Assembly: GCA_001780825.1 (NCBI GenBank)
Contig: MFIX01000207.1
Span: 1,248 to 10,246 of the forward strand
Direction of reading: 5' to 3'
DNA: 8,999 nucleotides
Source of the DNA: Candidatus Glassbacteria bacterium RIFCSPLOWO2_12_FULL_58_11
GTDB lineage: Bacteria > Gemmatimonadota > Glassbacteria > GWA2-58-10
In this document: in pieces, positions 1 to 6,900 of the stretch
How positions within the stretch are numbered: position 1 is the first letter of the stretch
How the letters are laid out: each line of letters opens with the position of its first letter
Program-made: the position numbers and the translations under genes
The notes under the pieces: generated by a model
The model's database searches: none
What the model saw: the letters and a program-made list of their open reading frames with translations, nothing else
Told to the model about the DNA's origin: nothing

Positions 1-359
1 GGCTTGCCGTCCCGCACCACCGGGATACGATGGATCCTGCGCTCGACCATGGTGCGGAATACATCCCGCACATCATCCTCCTCCGAGGCGGAAATCACCC
101 GGGTCGTCATCACTCCCTCAACCCAGTTGTATTTGCCCTTGATATCCTTGACTTCATCGATACTGATATTGACGCGAATGAGCTGGTCGATGGCCCGGAT
201 GACATCCTTGCCGGAGACTATCCCGATCAGCCGGCCCTCATCATCCACCACCGGGGCCCCGGTGATCGAGTGCTCATCCAGCAGTTTGACCAGCTTGCGC
301 AGCGAGACATCTTTTTTCACCGTAAGTACGGTCTGTGTCATGAGCTCCTTGACCTTCAT
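1..359 (-). CDS. CBS-domain pair protein, 3' end cut by window edge
   Basis: The minus-strand reading frame from ATG at 359-357 stays open to the window edge (119 codons visible, stop not reached). The translation starts MKVKELMTQTVLTV and shows two CBS (Bateman) modules. The first spans about residues 1-62, with the typical VxELM start and the core SITGAPVVDDEGRLIGIVSG followed by KDVIRAI. The second starts at about residue 80 (VEGVMTTRVISA) and reaches RRIHRIPVVRDGK where the sequence ends. Known CBS pairs bind adenine nucleotides or S-adenosylmethionine and act as energy or ligand sensors, alone or fused to channels, enzymes or transporters. As the protein begins directly with CBS, it is probably a small stand-alone CBS protein of about 150 residues, but a C-terminal fusion cannot be excluded. 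A GGGAG ribosome site lies 5 bases before the ATG, and a strong promoter lies at 533-561. I infer a cytosolic regulatory role with unknown partner. Confidence 0.9.
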   Translation of the reverse strand, partial: MKVKELMTQTVLTVKKDVSLRKLVKLLDEHSITGAPVVDDEGRLIGIVSGKDVIRAIDQLIRVNISIDEVKDIKGKYNWVEGVMTTRVISASEEDDVRDVFRTMVERRIHRIPVVRDGK

Positions 360-532
360 GGAAACTCCCGGCTGAGGACAGCTATTTCCTGGCAAAGGGT
401 CAGTTAAATCCTGGAATTTGGAGGTGAACGGGTGGAATGGGAACTCAGGGATACAAAAGATTATTATCTAAGTTCAGTCCGTGACAGGAGATGGATGAGC
501 AATCGGATTACCGCCTACCGGTCTTCAATTTC

Positions 533-561
533 ATTTTACCCCGGCTAAAATGCTTTGTCAA
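533..561 (-). promoter_or_regulatory. Sigma70-type promoter for the CBS-domain gene
   Basis: On the minus strand TTGACA (561-556, perfect -35 consensus) is followed after exactly 17 bases by TAAAAT (538-533, five of six -10 consensus bases). Transcription would start near 526 and give a leader of about 165 bases before the ATG at 359. The promoter sits just downstream of the terminator of the previous gene, which supports a separate transcription unit. Confidence 0.8.
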
Positions 562-596
562 GTAAGGGGCGTGGAGCGGAATTATGATTCGTGATA

Positions 597-629
597 GAAA
601 AGGGAGCCTCTTTCAAAAAGAGGCTCCCT
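597..629 (-). terminator. Rho-independent terminator downstream of the oxidoreductase gene
   Basis: Perfect inverted repeat with 13-bp arms (AGGGAGCCTCTTT at 601-613, complement at 617-629) and a 3-base loop. Read on the minus strand the stem ends in CCCT followed by TTT then C, a short T tract. There is no T tract after the stem on the plus strand, so the minus orientation is favoured. It lies about 170 bases after the oxidoreductase stop codon and just before the CBS-gene promoter. Confidence 0.75.
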
Positions 630-675
630 CGCATGAGCATTTTATGAACACTCCGAGTGGAAATCTATTTCTGCC

Positions 676-703
676 GCAGGAGCATAGCATGCTATGCCCC
701 TGC
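676..703. repeat. 28-bp palindromic repeat, copy 1 (REP-like)
   Basis: Near-perfect palindrome: GCAGGAGCATAGCA (676-689) pairs with 690-703 over 14 positions with one mismatch (A681 against C698). Length, the GCATGC centre and the GCCCCT outer part match a second palindrome at 2266-2293, so both seem to be members of one family. It lies in the 3' non-coding region of the oxidoreductase gene. No T tract follows, so it is not an obvious terminator. Confidence 0.7.
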
Positions 704-800
704 GATACCAGCTCCAAGCCGGCCACACTCTCAAATATTTACCTGAAAATCCTCTCCTTAAGGAGCTCTCTGCGCGGCTGAGGGATGAGCTGAACCAGCT

Positions 801-1916
801 TCAGCGCTCGGACTCGCGCCAGTTGACCTGCTCCTCCCGGCTGAGGTTGCGGAACCTGGAGTATTCCATGCCGAACTGATCGCCGTCGAAGCCGTCCTCC
901 ACGGTCAGCTCGGTGAGGAAAACCGGCCGGCCCAGCTCGCGGCTTTTCTGCGCGGCGATCAGGATGCGGCAGGGCTCGAGCTGCTCCTCGATCTGACGGT
1001 CGGCGCGGCGGGTGGTGATACTCTCGGCCATCGCGGAAAAGATTTTCCCATATGCCTCTCCGCCCTGGGGCACAAAACTCTCCAGCTCCTTGTCGGTCAA
1101 GAGCACCGCCTCATTGTGGTCGCGGGCCCAGCCAAGGACCAGAACTACCGGCGGACGGTCATCGAAGTGGACATGGATCAGGTGCTGCTTGCGGTGGAAA
1201 TCCAGGTAGTTGACGCTGAGCGCGCCCGGCCCCATCAGCTCCTCCATCAGCTCGGTCCCGTGGATCCCGTAATAGATCAGGTCCAGCATATCGAACCGGC
1301 TGTGGGAGTTGATCTTGCCGTAAACTGTCAGGGCCACCCGGTCCCGGCGTTTCTGGAACGCGGCCTTGTAATCCGGCAGATTATCCGCGTAGCGGTAGGT
1401 GCTGCCGCCGAAAACCGGCGTCTTATAGCGGGTAACCAGCTCGAGCAGCCGGCGCGCCTCGGCCTCGCTGCCCACCACCGGTTTGTCGATAAAGACCGGC
1501 ACTCCCGCCTTGATAAACGGCTCGGCATCGCTGACATGGTTGTCCCAGTTGACGCCGATCGAGAAAGCCACATCGACCAGCGGGACCATCTGCTCGAGCG
1601 TGTCGCAGACATGCTTGACCTTGAAATCCGCGGCAAACTTTTGAGTGCGCTCTTTACCGTAAACCAGCCCCCGGTTGATTATCGCGGTCAGCTCGACCCC
1701 CTCGATCCCGGCGATCGCCTGCGCCAGGCCGTCCGCATGGCTCGTGTCCAGCTCGATCAGGCCGATCCGCAGCGCGCCGCCGCCCGGGCGGCTGACCCGG
1801 GTTTTTTCGGCAGAGGCGGTCTGGGCCTTTCCCGGCCCGGGAGTCAGGGCCGAGGCCAGAGCGGCGCCGGAGAGGGCGAAAGCGAAATTCCTGCCGATAA
1901 AATCTCTTCTCTGCAT
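801..1916 (-). CDS. Tat-exported Gfo/Idh/MocA-family oxidoreductase ('LDTSH' subtype)
   Basis: A 371-residue protein. I start it at ATG 1916-1914 because GGAG lies 6 bases upstream and this puts a twin-arginine signal at the very N-terminus (MQRRDFIGRN, then a hydrophobic stretch to about residue 24 and possible Ala-x-Ala cleavage near residues 34-36). An earlier in-frame ATG at 1958 has no good ribosome site. The mature part begins with a Rossmann-like strand (residues 49-56, LRIGLIEL) but has DTSH (57-60) where classic members carry the GxGxxG loop. IDKP at 143-146 matches the conserved EKP-type motif with its lysine, and GIHGTELMEELMG (217-229) holds the conserved C-domain histidine. Family members are NAD(P)-dependent sugar or inositol oxidoreductases. 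Secreted members are common in polysaccharide-using bacteria. The substrate cannot be told. It has its own promoter (2002-2030) and terminator (597-629). Confidence 0.88.
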   Translation of the reverse strand: MQRRDFIGRNFAFALSGAALASALTPGPGKAQTASAEKTRVSRPGGGALRIGLIELDTSHADGLAQAIAGIEGVELTAIINRGLVYGKERTQKFAADFKVKHVCDTLEQMVPLVDVAFSIGVNWDNHVSDAEPFIKAGVPVFIDKPVVGSEAEARRLLELVTRYKTPVFGGSTYRYADNLPDYKAAFQKRRDRVALTVYGKINSHSRFDMLDLIYYGIHGTELMEELMGPGALSVNYLDFHRKQHLIHVHFDDRPPVVLVLGWARDHNEAVLLTDKELESFVPQGGEAYGKIFSAMAESITTRRADRQIEEQLEPCRILIAAQKSRELGRPVFLTELTVEDGFDGDQFGMEYSRFRNLSREEQVNWRESER

Positions 1917-1922
1917 GGAGCT

Positions 1923-1926
1923 CTCC
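1923..1926 (-). promoter_or_regulatory. Ribosome binding site deciding the oxidoreductase start
   Basis: GGAG on the minus strand, six bases (AGCTCC) before ATG 1916-1914. The upstream in-frame start candidates at 1958 and 1928 lack such a site, so translation most likely starts at the ATG that opens the Tat signal. Confidence 0.7.
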
Positions 1927-2001
1927 ATTGTTTGGGGCAAGCGCCCGAAAATCATCAAAGCCTGTGACCGCAGGGCAGCCGGGGCTCAAGAATCTGCAAT
2001 C

Positions 2002-2030
2002 ATTATAAGCCATCCCCGGCCCGCCTTCAA
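2002..2030 (-). promoter_or_regulatory. Sigma70-type promoter for the oxidoreductase gene
   Basis: Minus-strand TTGAAG (2030-2025, four of six -35 bases) is followed after 17 bases by TATAAT (2007-2002, perfect -10). The expected start of transcription is near 1995, giving a leader of about 78 bases before the ATG at 1916. Repeated motifs lie just upstream (2053-2204). Confidence 0.75.
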
Positions 2031-2107
2031 GAGCGCTGAGAATTAACGGCGCACGAGGTATTTCGGGCTGGGTCCGCTTGGTACTCACCTGACGAGGTAA
2101 TAACCAC

Positions 2108-2208
2108 CGCCAAAAGGGGTAGCTTAAATTCGACCATAAAAGGGTCATTAAATTCATTCTTAACTTTTTTGTTTATATCTGAATTTTATCTGGATTGCCC
2201 TTTTGGCG
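2108..2208. repeat. Cluster of direct and inverted AAAAGGG...TAAATTC repeats
   Basis: Two direct copies of AAAAGGG followed by TTAAATTC are visible (2112-2131 and 2138-2155). A third, inverted copy is at 2181-2204 (GAATTTTA, then CCCTTTT). The outermost elements form an 11-bp perfect inverted repeat, CGCCAAAAGGG at 2108-2118 against 2198-2208, with 79 bases between. It lies about 80 bases upstream of the oxidoreductase -35 box. It could be a set of regulator sites or the remains of a small palindromic element; neither can be shown from this sequence. Confidence 0.5.
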
Positions 2209-2265
2209 CCCTAGCTCGACTGTCATATTATGCTCAATTGTTCCGGCTTTTCTTTGCGAGCCTTC

Positions 2266-2293
2266 GTAGGGGCGAGGCATGCCTCGCCCCTAC
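2266..2293. repeat. 28-bp perfect palindromic repeat, copy 2 (REP-like)
   Basis: GTAGGGGCGAGGCA (2266-2279) is followed directly by its exact reverse complement (2280-2293). It has the same length, GCATGC centre and GGGGC/GCCCC arms as the palindrome at 676-703, with differences that mostly occur in both arms. It lies beyond the lysC terminator and is not itself followed by a T tract. Confidence 0.8.
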
Positions 2294-2305
2294 ATAAATT
2301 ATCGT

Positions 2306-2345
2306 AAAATAAAAAGGGGCCGACTCATTCGAGACCGCCCCTTTT
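2306..2345 (-). terminator. Rho-independent terminator of lysC
   Basis: AAAAGGGGC (2312-2320) pairs with GCCCCTTTT (2337-2345). An inner CTC/GAG stem (2324-2326 with 2331-2333) closes around an ATTC loop, with two mismatched positions between the stems. On the minus strand the stem runs into a T-rich tail, TTTTTATTTT. The stem begins 24 bases after the lysC stop codon. The flanking A and T runs would also allow function on the plus strand, but no plus-strand gene enters from the left. Confidence 0.88.
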
Positions 2346-2368
2346 ATATTGTTTCATTCCGGCAAATT

Positions 2369-3709
2369 TCAACTGATACAAGAGTAATAAAGAGCCCGGA
2401 TCGCCCGCTCGGCATCCTTGTCATCCACCATGAAAGTGATGTTGATCTCCGAGCCGCCCTGCGAGATCAGCTCGACATTGACCCCCGCCGTGCCCAGGGT
2501 GCTGAACACCCGCCCCGAAACACCGGGGGTGTGGCGCATGCCCTCGCCGACCGTGCAGATTATGGTCTTACCCTCATCCACCGAAACATTTGAGAATTCC
2601 CTGAGCTCCTCGATGACCCGGTCCATACGGCGCATACTGTTGACAGTCAGCGAGACCGAGACTTCCGTGGTAGCCATGACATCTATATCGACCTGGTGCT
2701 TGGCGAAAACGGTGAAAATCCGGGCCATGTAACCCGCGGAGCCGAGCATCCGGGTGGACTCGATATTTATCCGGGCCACGCCGGACTTGTGAGCGATAGC
2801 CTTGATCACCGTGTTCTGTTTCACCCGCTCGTTGCGGATCGTGGTCCCCGCATCCGCGGGCTTGAAAGAGTTGAGGATCACCACGGGGATATTCTTGCGC
2901 ATGGCCGGCTCGATAGTTTTGGGATGGAGTACCTTGGCCCCGAAAGCCGCCAGCTCCTTGGCCTCGTCGAAAGAGATGACATCCAGCCGCTCGGCATCCG
3001 GGATCAGCCGCGGGTCAGTGCTGCGCATGCCGCTCACATCGGTCCAGATCTGAATCTCATCCACCTCGAAAGCCGAGCCCACCAGGGCGGCGGTGTAATC
3101 GCTTCCGCCGCGGCCGAGAGTGGTGATCCGGCCATCCGCGGTGTGGCCGACAAAACCGGGCACCACGAGGATTTTTTCCTCATCGCGCAGGGCGGCCAAC
3201 ACCTTGCTTTCGTTTTCGGGGGCCACGGAAGCGTCCTGGAAATTTTCATTGGTCAGGATTCCCAGCTCGGACACATCCGCGCAGCGGGCGGGAATCCCCC
3301 AGGAGCTGAACGCCTCGGCGATTATGAAACTGGACAGCCTCTCGCCGAACGAGAACACCTCATCGAGAAACTCGCGGTACGGCCGGTCGACATCTTTCAC
3401 CGCGGCGAGCAGCTTTTTCCAGACCGGCGATACGGCTTCCCATTTCAGGCCGAGTTCACGGACAACTTTTTTATGCTTGACCCGGATGCGGTCCAGGTTT
3501 TCCTCGTATGGCCGGTGCGAATTTGCCAGCTCAGCCAGAGTTTCGAGCTGGTCGGTGATCTTCGGCTCGCCATCTCCCGAAACCCCCACGGCGCTGACCA
3601 CCACCAGCGGCCGGCGATCCAGCCTGGAGCGGACGATATCCGCCACTGCGGTGATTCTCTGGGCGGAGGCCACCGAGCTCCCCCCGAACTTCATGACAAT
3701 TCTTCCCAT
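2369..3709 (-). CDS. lysC: Aspartate kinase (aspartokinase), monofunctional, two ACT domains
   Basis: Catalyses ATP-dependent phosphorylation of L-aspartate, the first step towards lysine, threonine, methionine and diaminopimelate; cytosolic. The 446-residue length is close to E. coli LysC (449). Visible motifs are KFGGSSVA (7-14, nucleotide and aspartate binding), SFGERLSS (120-127), TTLGRGGSDYTAA (196-208), IWTDVSG (221-227), TDPR (231-234) and FGAKVLHP (256-263). Two ACT domains follow (about 314-375 and 383-446). The stretch VDIDVMATTEVSVSLTV (340-356) resembles the lysine-binding part of E. coli LysC, so feedback inhibition by lysine is a reasonable inference. There is no homoserine dehydrogenase fusion. 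ATG at 3709-3707 is preceded by GGAG five bases upstream. It is a single gene with its own terminator, and no other pathway gene is in the window. No lysine riboswitch is recognised in its leader. Confidence 0.95.
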   Translation of the reverse strand: MGRIVMKFGGSSVASAQRITAVADIVRSRLDRRPLVVVSAVGVSGDGEPKITDQLETLAELANSHRPYEENLDRIRVKHKKVVRELGLKWEAVSPVWKKLLAAVKDVDRPYREFLDEVFSFGERLSSFIIAEAFSSWGIPARCADVSELGILTNENFQDASVAPENESKVLAALRDEEKILVVPGFVGHTADGRITTLGRGGSDYTAALVGSAFEVDEIQIWTDVSGMRSTDPRLIPDAERLDVISFDEAKELAAFGAKVLHPKTIEPAMRKNIPVVILNSFKPADAGTTIRNERVKQNTVIKAIAHKSGVARINIESTRMLGSAGYMARIFTVFAKHQVDIDVMATTEVSVSLTVNSMRRMDRVIEELREFSNVSVDEGKTIICTVGEGMRHTPGVSGRVFSTLGTAGVNVELISQGGSEINITFMVDDKDAERAIRALYYSCIS

Positions 3710-3931
3710 TCTTTCTCCAGTCGCGCGTAAGGCGCGCAGGGCACAAAAAAATACGAATTTTTATACTATTCCGGTAAGCGGAAAAAATTAAGCCATTAAA
3801 TTAATTAAATAAGCCTTGCAGGGCAATATTTAAGTCCAGGCAGGGGACAGCGAAAAAGCTTTCCGGCGCTCTTTAACCCGAATTTAATTTTCAGGAAGAC
3901 AAGCCAAAGGCCTGTAAAAACTCCGGCGGGC
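3710..3931 (-). promoter_or_regulatory. AT-rich lysC upstream region (promoter not resolved)
   Basis: This 222-base gap separates the cyclase-like gene stop from lysC. It holds a markedly AT-rich core (about 3755-3835), in contrast to the GC-rich genes. The minus strand contains TATAAA and TAGTAT boxes near 3760-3770, but no good -35 box at the right distance, so a promoter is likely though not pinned down. A small hairpin (GCGCG 3723-3727 with CGCGC 3733-3737) lies just before the lysC ribosome site (GGAG, 3718-3715). I see no convincing terminator for the gene to the right. Confidence 0.45.
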
Positions 3932-6900
3932 TCATTCGAAATGCTTGCGGACACTCCGGCAGAAACTGTCAAAAGTCTTGCTCGACACTTTTTTCGCCAG
4001 TTTTTTCAGCTCCAGGTAGAGCGGTTTTGCCGAGGCTAGCTCTTCCGGCCGGTAGGCAATCTTCCAGAGGATCAACTCGCGCAGGCTGTACATCAGGTTT
4101 TCCGGCTGGCCGGCCTTGCGAGCCAGCTCGAGGGACTGCTCGAGCATGCTGATGCAGGAACGTTTGTCTGCCTCGGAGGCCTTTGGATCGGAAAGGGTAT
4201 CGACCGCCACGTTGCGGATGGCCCAGCTCGCGCCGAAATCGTCCTCGAGGCTGCGGCTCAAAGCCACGGCCCGGCCGTGATATTCGTGCGCCCTGGAATA
4301 TCTTCCCTGCTCGCGGTGGATTTCACCGAGCAGGTTGGCGATATCCATCTCCTGCAATTCCCAGCCGCCCTCCCGGGCCATGGCAAAGGCCGGCTCCAAC
4401 ACCTCGAGCGCCTCTTCGGAACGCTTCAGGTGGGAGAGCACCTCAGCCAGGTTGTAGCGCGCGCCGACCACGAATTCCTTGTAGCCGATCCGCTCGCCGA
4501 TATTCAGCGCCCGGCGGTACCAGGGCTCGGCCGCGGCAAAATTTTCCATGAACATGTGGCTCTCGCCGATATTGAACTGCAGCGCCGCCAGCTCCCGTGT
4601 CTCGCCGACCAGCACCTCGAGCGTGTCGTGCTGCTCGGTCAGAGTCTGCAGGGCCTCCTGGTTGCGCCCCAGATCGTTGGCCACCACTCCCATGTTGATC
4701 CGCACTTGCACCTCGGTCTTCAGGTCCCCGATCGAGCGGGTCAGGGCCAGGGCCCGGCGGAAATAGTCCAGGCTTTCCTCCAGCTTGAAGGCTTTCATGA
4801 GCGAGAGGCCGATCGAGTTGAGCAGCATGGCCCGCATTTTCTTGTAGTGGTTCTCAGACTCATCCGCCACCAGCTCGAGCGCCGCCTCGTAAATCTCGAT
4901 CGCTTTCCTGAATTCTCCCTTGCGGTGGAATACGCTGCCCCGGTTGCGCAACAGCGAGGCCTTGAATACCCGCTCCTCCCGGGTCAGCTCCCGGCCCGCC
5001 GCGCGCAGAAATACTTCCTCGGCCTCATCGAGCAGCTTCAGCGCCCGGTCCCGCTCGCCTGTCTCCAGATAGGTGCGGGCCATGTCGTTTTTGGCCTCGG
5101 CCAGCAGCCGCGGCTCGGAGGTTTTGGAAACCACCCGGGCAAAGTGCTCCAGCGCCTGGGGATAATCACCCTCGATCGAGCGCGTAAAGTACGTCCGGCC
5201 GATCAGATACTGCGCACTGGCCTCTTTCTCTGTATCCCCCCTGGCGGCGGCCATTTTGGCGAGGCCGCCGAAATCCTCAAGCGCCTTGTCATAGTGGCCG
5301 AGCAGAAGGTGGACCTGTCCACGATCTTCAAGCATAACCATCCTGCGCTCAAAAGCGCCCTTGACCCGGTACTCGGAGAGGATTTTATCGATCCGGTCGA
5401 ACAGCATCAGGCTGCGCTCGTTGTCGAAGACCTCGCGGGCGAGCCGTCCCGCCTCAAGGTAAAAGGCGCAGGACTTGTCCGGCACCTCGGCATTCGAGTA
5501 ATGCAGGGCGGTGAGCAGGGCTTTCTCGAATTGGTTGGCCAGTTGCGTGTTTTCGAAGACCCCCGCCACCTCCTTGTGCAGGCTCTTGCGCATTGAGGGA
5601 ATCAGCTCCTGATACAGCTTTTCACCGATCAGGGCGCGCCGGAAGCTATAGACCCAGTCCGGGTCTTTTTCGTTTTCCAGGCGGGTGATCTCCTGGCCGG
5701 TCAGGCGGCTGAAAATCTCTTCCAGGTCGGTACCCCGGAACAGGTTGTGGCGGTCGACCTTGGGGAGGAAACGGCGGATGATTATATAGCGCAGGATGTT
5801 GCCCAGCACGCTCGAATACTGGATCGCCGCGTGCTCCTCCTGCGGCAGGCGGCTGATCCGGTCCTCGATCACCCCCTGGATGCGGGTGGGTATGCTGACG
5901 TGCTGGAAGCTCTCATCATCGAACCGCGTGCAGCGGCCATCCGCTACCGAGAGGATTTCCTGCTCCAGGATTTTGTTGCAGAACTCGATGACAAAGAACG
6001 GGTTGCGCTCCAGCTCTTTTTGCAGCTTGTTTTTAAGCACCTCCGGCAGGCCCTGGTCCGGCCTGTCCGGATCGAGGCCCAGGACCAGGCCGGCCAGCTT
6101 GTCGATAGCCGAGGCCTTGAGCAGGCCCGGCTTGAGCACGTGACGGTCCACCGGGAGGTCTTTATCAAGCAGGATCCCGAGCTGGCCCGGCTTGCGGGCG
6201 TTGACACAGACCACCAAACGCCCGGGGCTCCTCCGCAGGATAAAGCTCAGCAGGTGCAGGGTATTGCGGTCCGACCACTGGAGATCGTCGATACAGAGCA
6301 GGACCACCCCGTTCGCCCCGCATTCCGCGGCCTGGCGCGCGAAAATATCCGCGGTCCGCTCGTAAAAGATATTCCGGCGCGCCTCGGCGTCGAGCGCCGC
6401 GGACAGGCCGCTCTCGGCAACCGTGACCCCGATGAAAGAGGCCATGACCGGAGCCTGCTCCTTCAATTCGGGGCGCGCCGGATCGAGCCCGGCCAGCGTA
6501 TTGGCGATTTTTTCCCGCTTGACCGCCGGGGAATCGAGATTGCCGATCCGGAAAATCTGTTCCTTGAGGATGCGGATAAAGGGGAAAAAGGGATAGGCCC
6601 CCTCATCGCTGTGGTGTTCAGGTTCATCGCCGGGGGCGGCGGAAAGGTCCGCGCCGCCGGGGCCCTCTCCCTGGTACCAGCTATAGCATTCGCCGAAATA
6701 GACCGGCCAGCGACGCTCGAGGGCCCAGTTCGCCAGCTCGGCGATCCTCCTGGTTTTTCCCACCCCGCTCTGCGCGATAAAAGCGATCAGCTGCGGACGC
6801 TCGCTTTTCCCGCCGGCCGCCGCCTCGATAACTTCCAGACAGCGGGAGAGAAACTTTCCCCGGCGGATCTCCGCGGAACTGCGCACGATTTCCCCCTCGA

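Larger units (their letters stand above)
360..800. other. 441-base non-coding gap between CBS and oxidoreductase genes
   Basis: No convincing gene is seen on either strand; short open frames here lack ribosome sites and recognisable protein features. From right to left on the minus strand it holds a small hairpin at the oxidoreductase stop (789-805), a 12-bp palindrome CTCCTTAAGGAG (754-765), a 28-bp near-perfect palindrome (676-703), the terminator (597-629), the CBS-gene promoter (533-561) and the leader of that gene. The leader (about 360-526) shows no riboswitch fold that I recognise. Confidence 0.7.
1917..2368. other. 452-base non-coding gap between oxidoreductase and lysC
   Basis: No protein gene is supported here; short frames have no family features. 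Reading left, it contains the lysC terminator (2306-2345), the 28-bp perfect palindrome (2266-2293), an AT-rich section with repeated and inverted AAAAGGG/TAAATTC motifs (2108-2208), two copies of ACGAGGTA (2053-2060 and 2092-2099), then the oxidoreductase promoter (2002-2030) and its leader. Confidence 0.7.

Noticed and set aside
754..765. 12-bp palindrome CTCCTTAAGGAG
   Set aside because: Short, without loop or T tract and without a second copy noticed; may be chance.
789..805. Hairpin GCTGAA/TTCAGC over the oxidoreductase stop codon as terminator
   Set aside because: Short 6-bp arms and no T tract; the 13-bp hairpin at 601-629 is a much better terminator.
584..879. Small plus-strand open frames in the gap left of the oxidoreductase
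   Set aside because: They run through the terminator hairpin, the palindrome and into the oxidoreductase 3' end, and have no ribosome site or protein features.
1116..1967. Plus-strand open frame of 283 codons opposite the oxidoreductase
   Set aside because: The minus strand shows Tat signal, Rossmann-like fold motifs, ribosome site, promoter and terminator; the plus frame shows none of these.
676..2293. The two 28-bp palindromes as part of a CRISPR array
   Set aside because: They are single copies 1.6 kb apart in different gaps, with no regular spacers and no cas genes.
2696..3730. Plus-strand open frame of 344 codons opposite lysC
   Set aside because: lysC motifs cover the whole minus-strand gene; the plus frame is a shadow.
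3710..3931. Lysine riboswitch or T-box upstream of lysC
   Set aside because: The 222-base region is mostly AT-rich with only small weak hairpins; none of the conserved lysine-riboswitch or T-box sequence blocks was seen.
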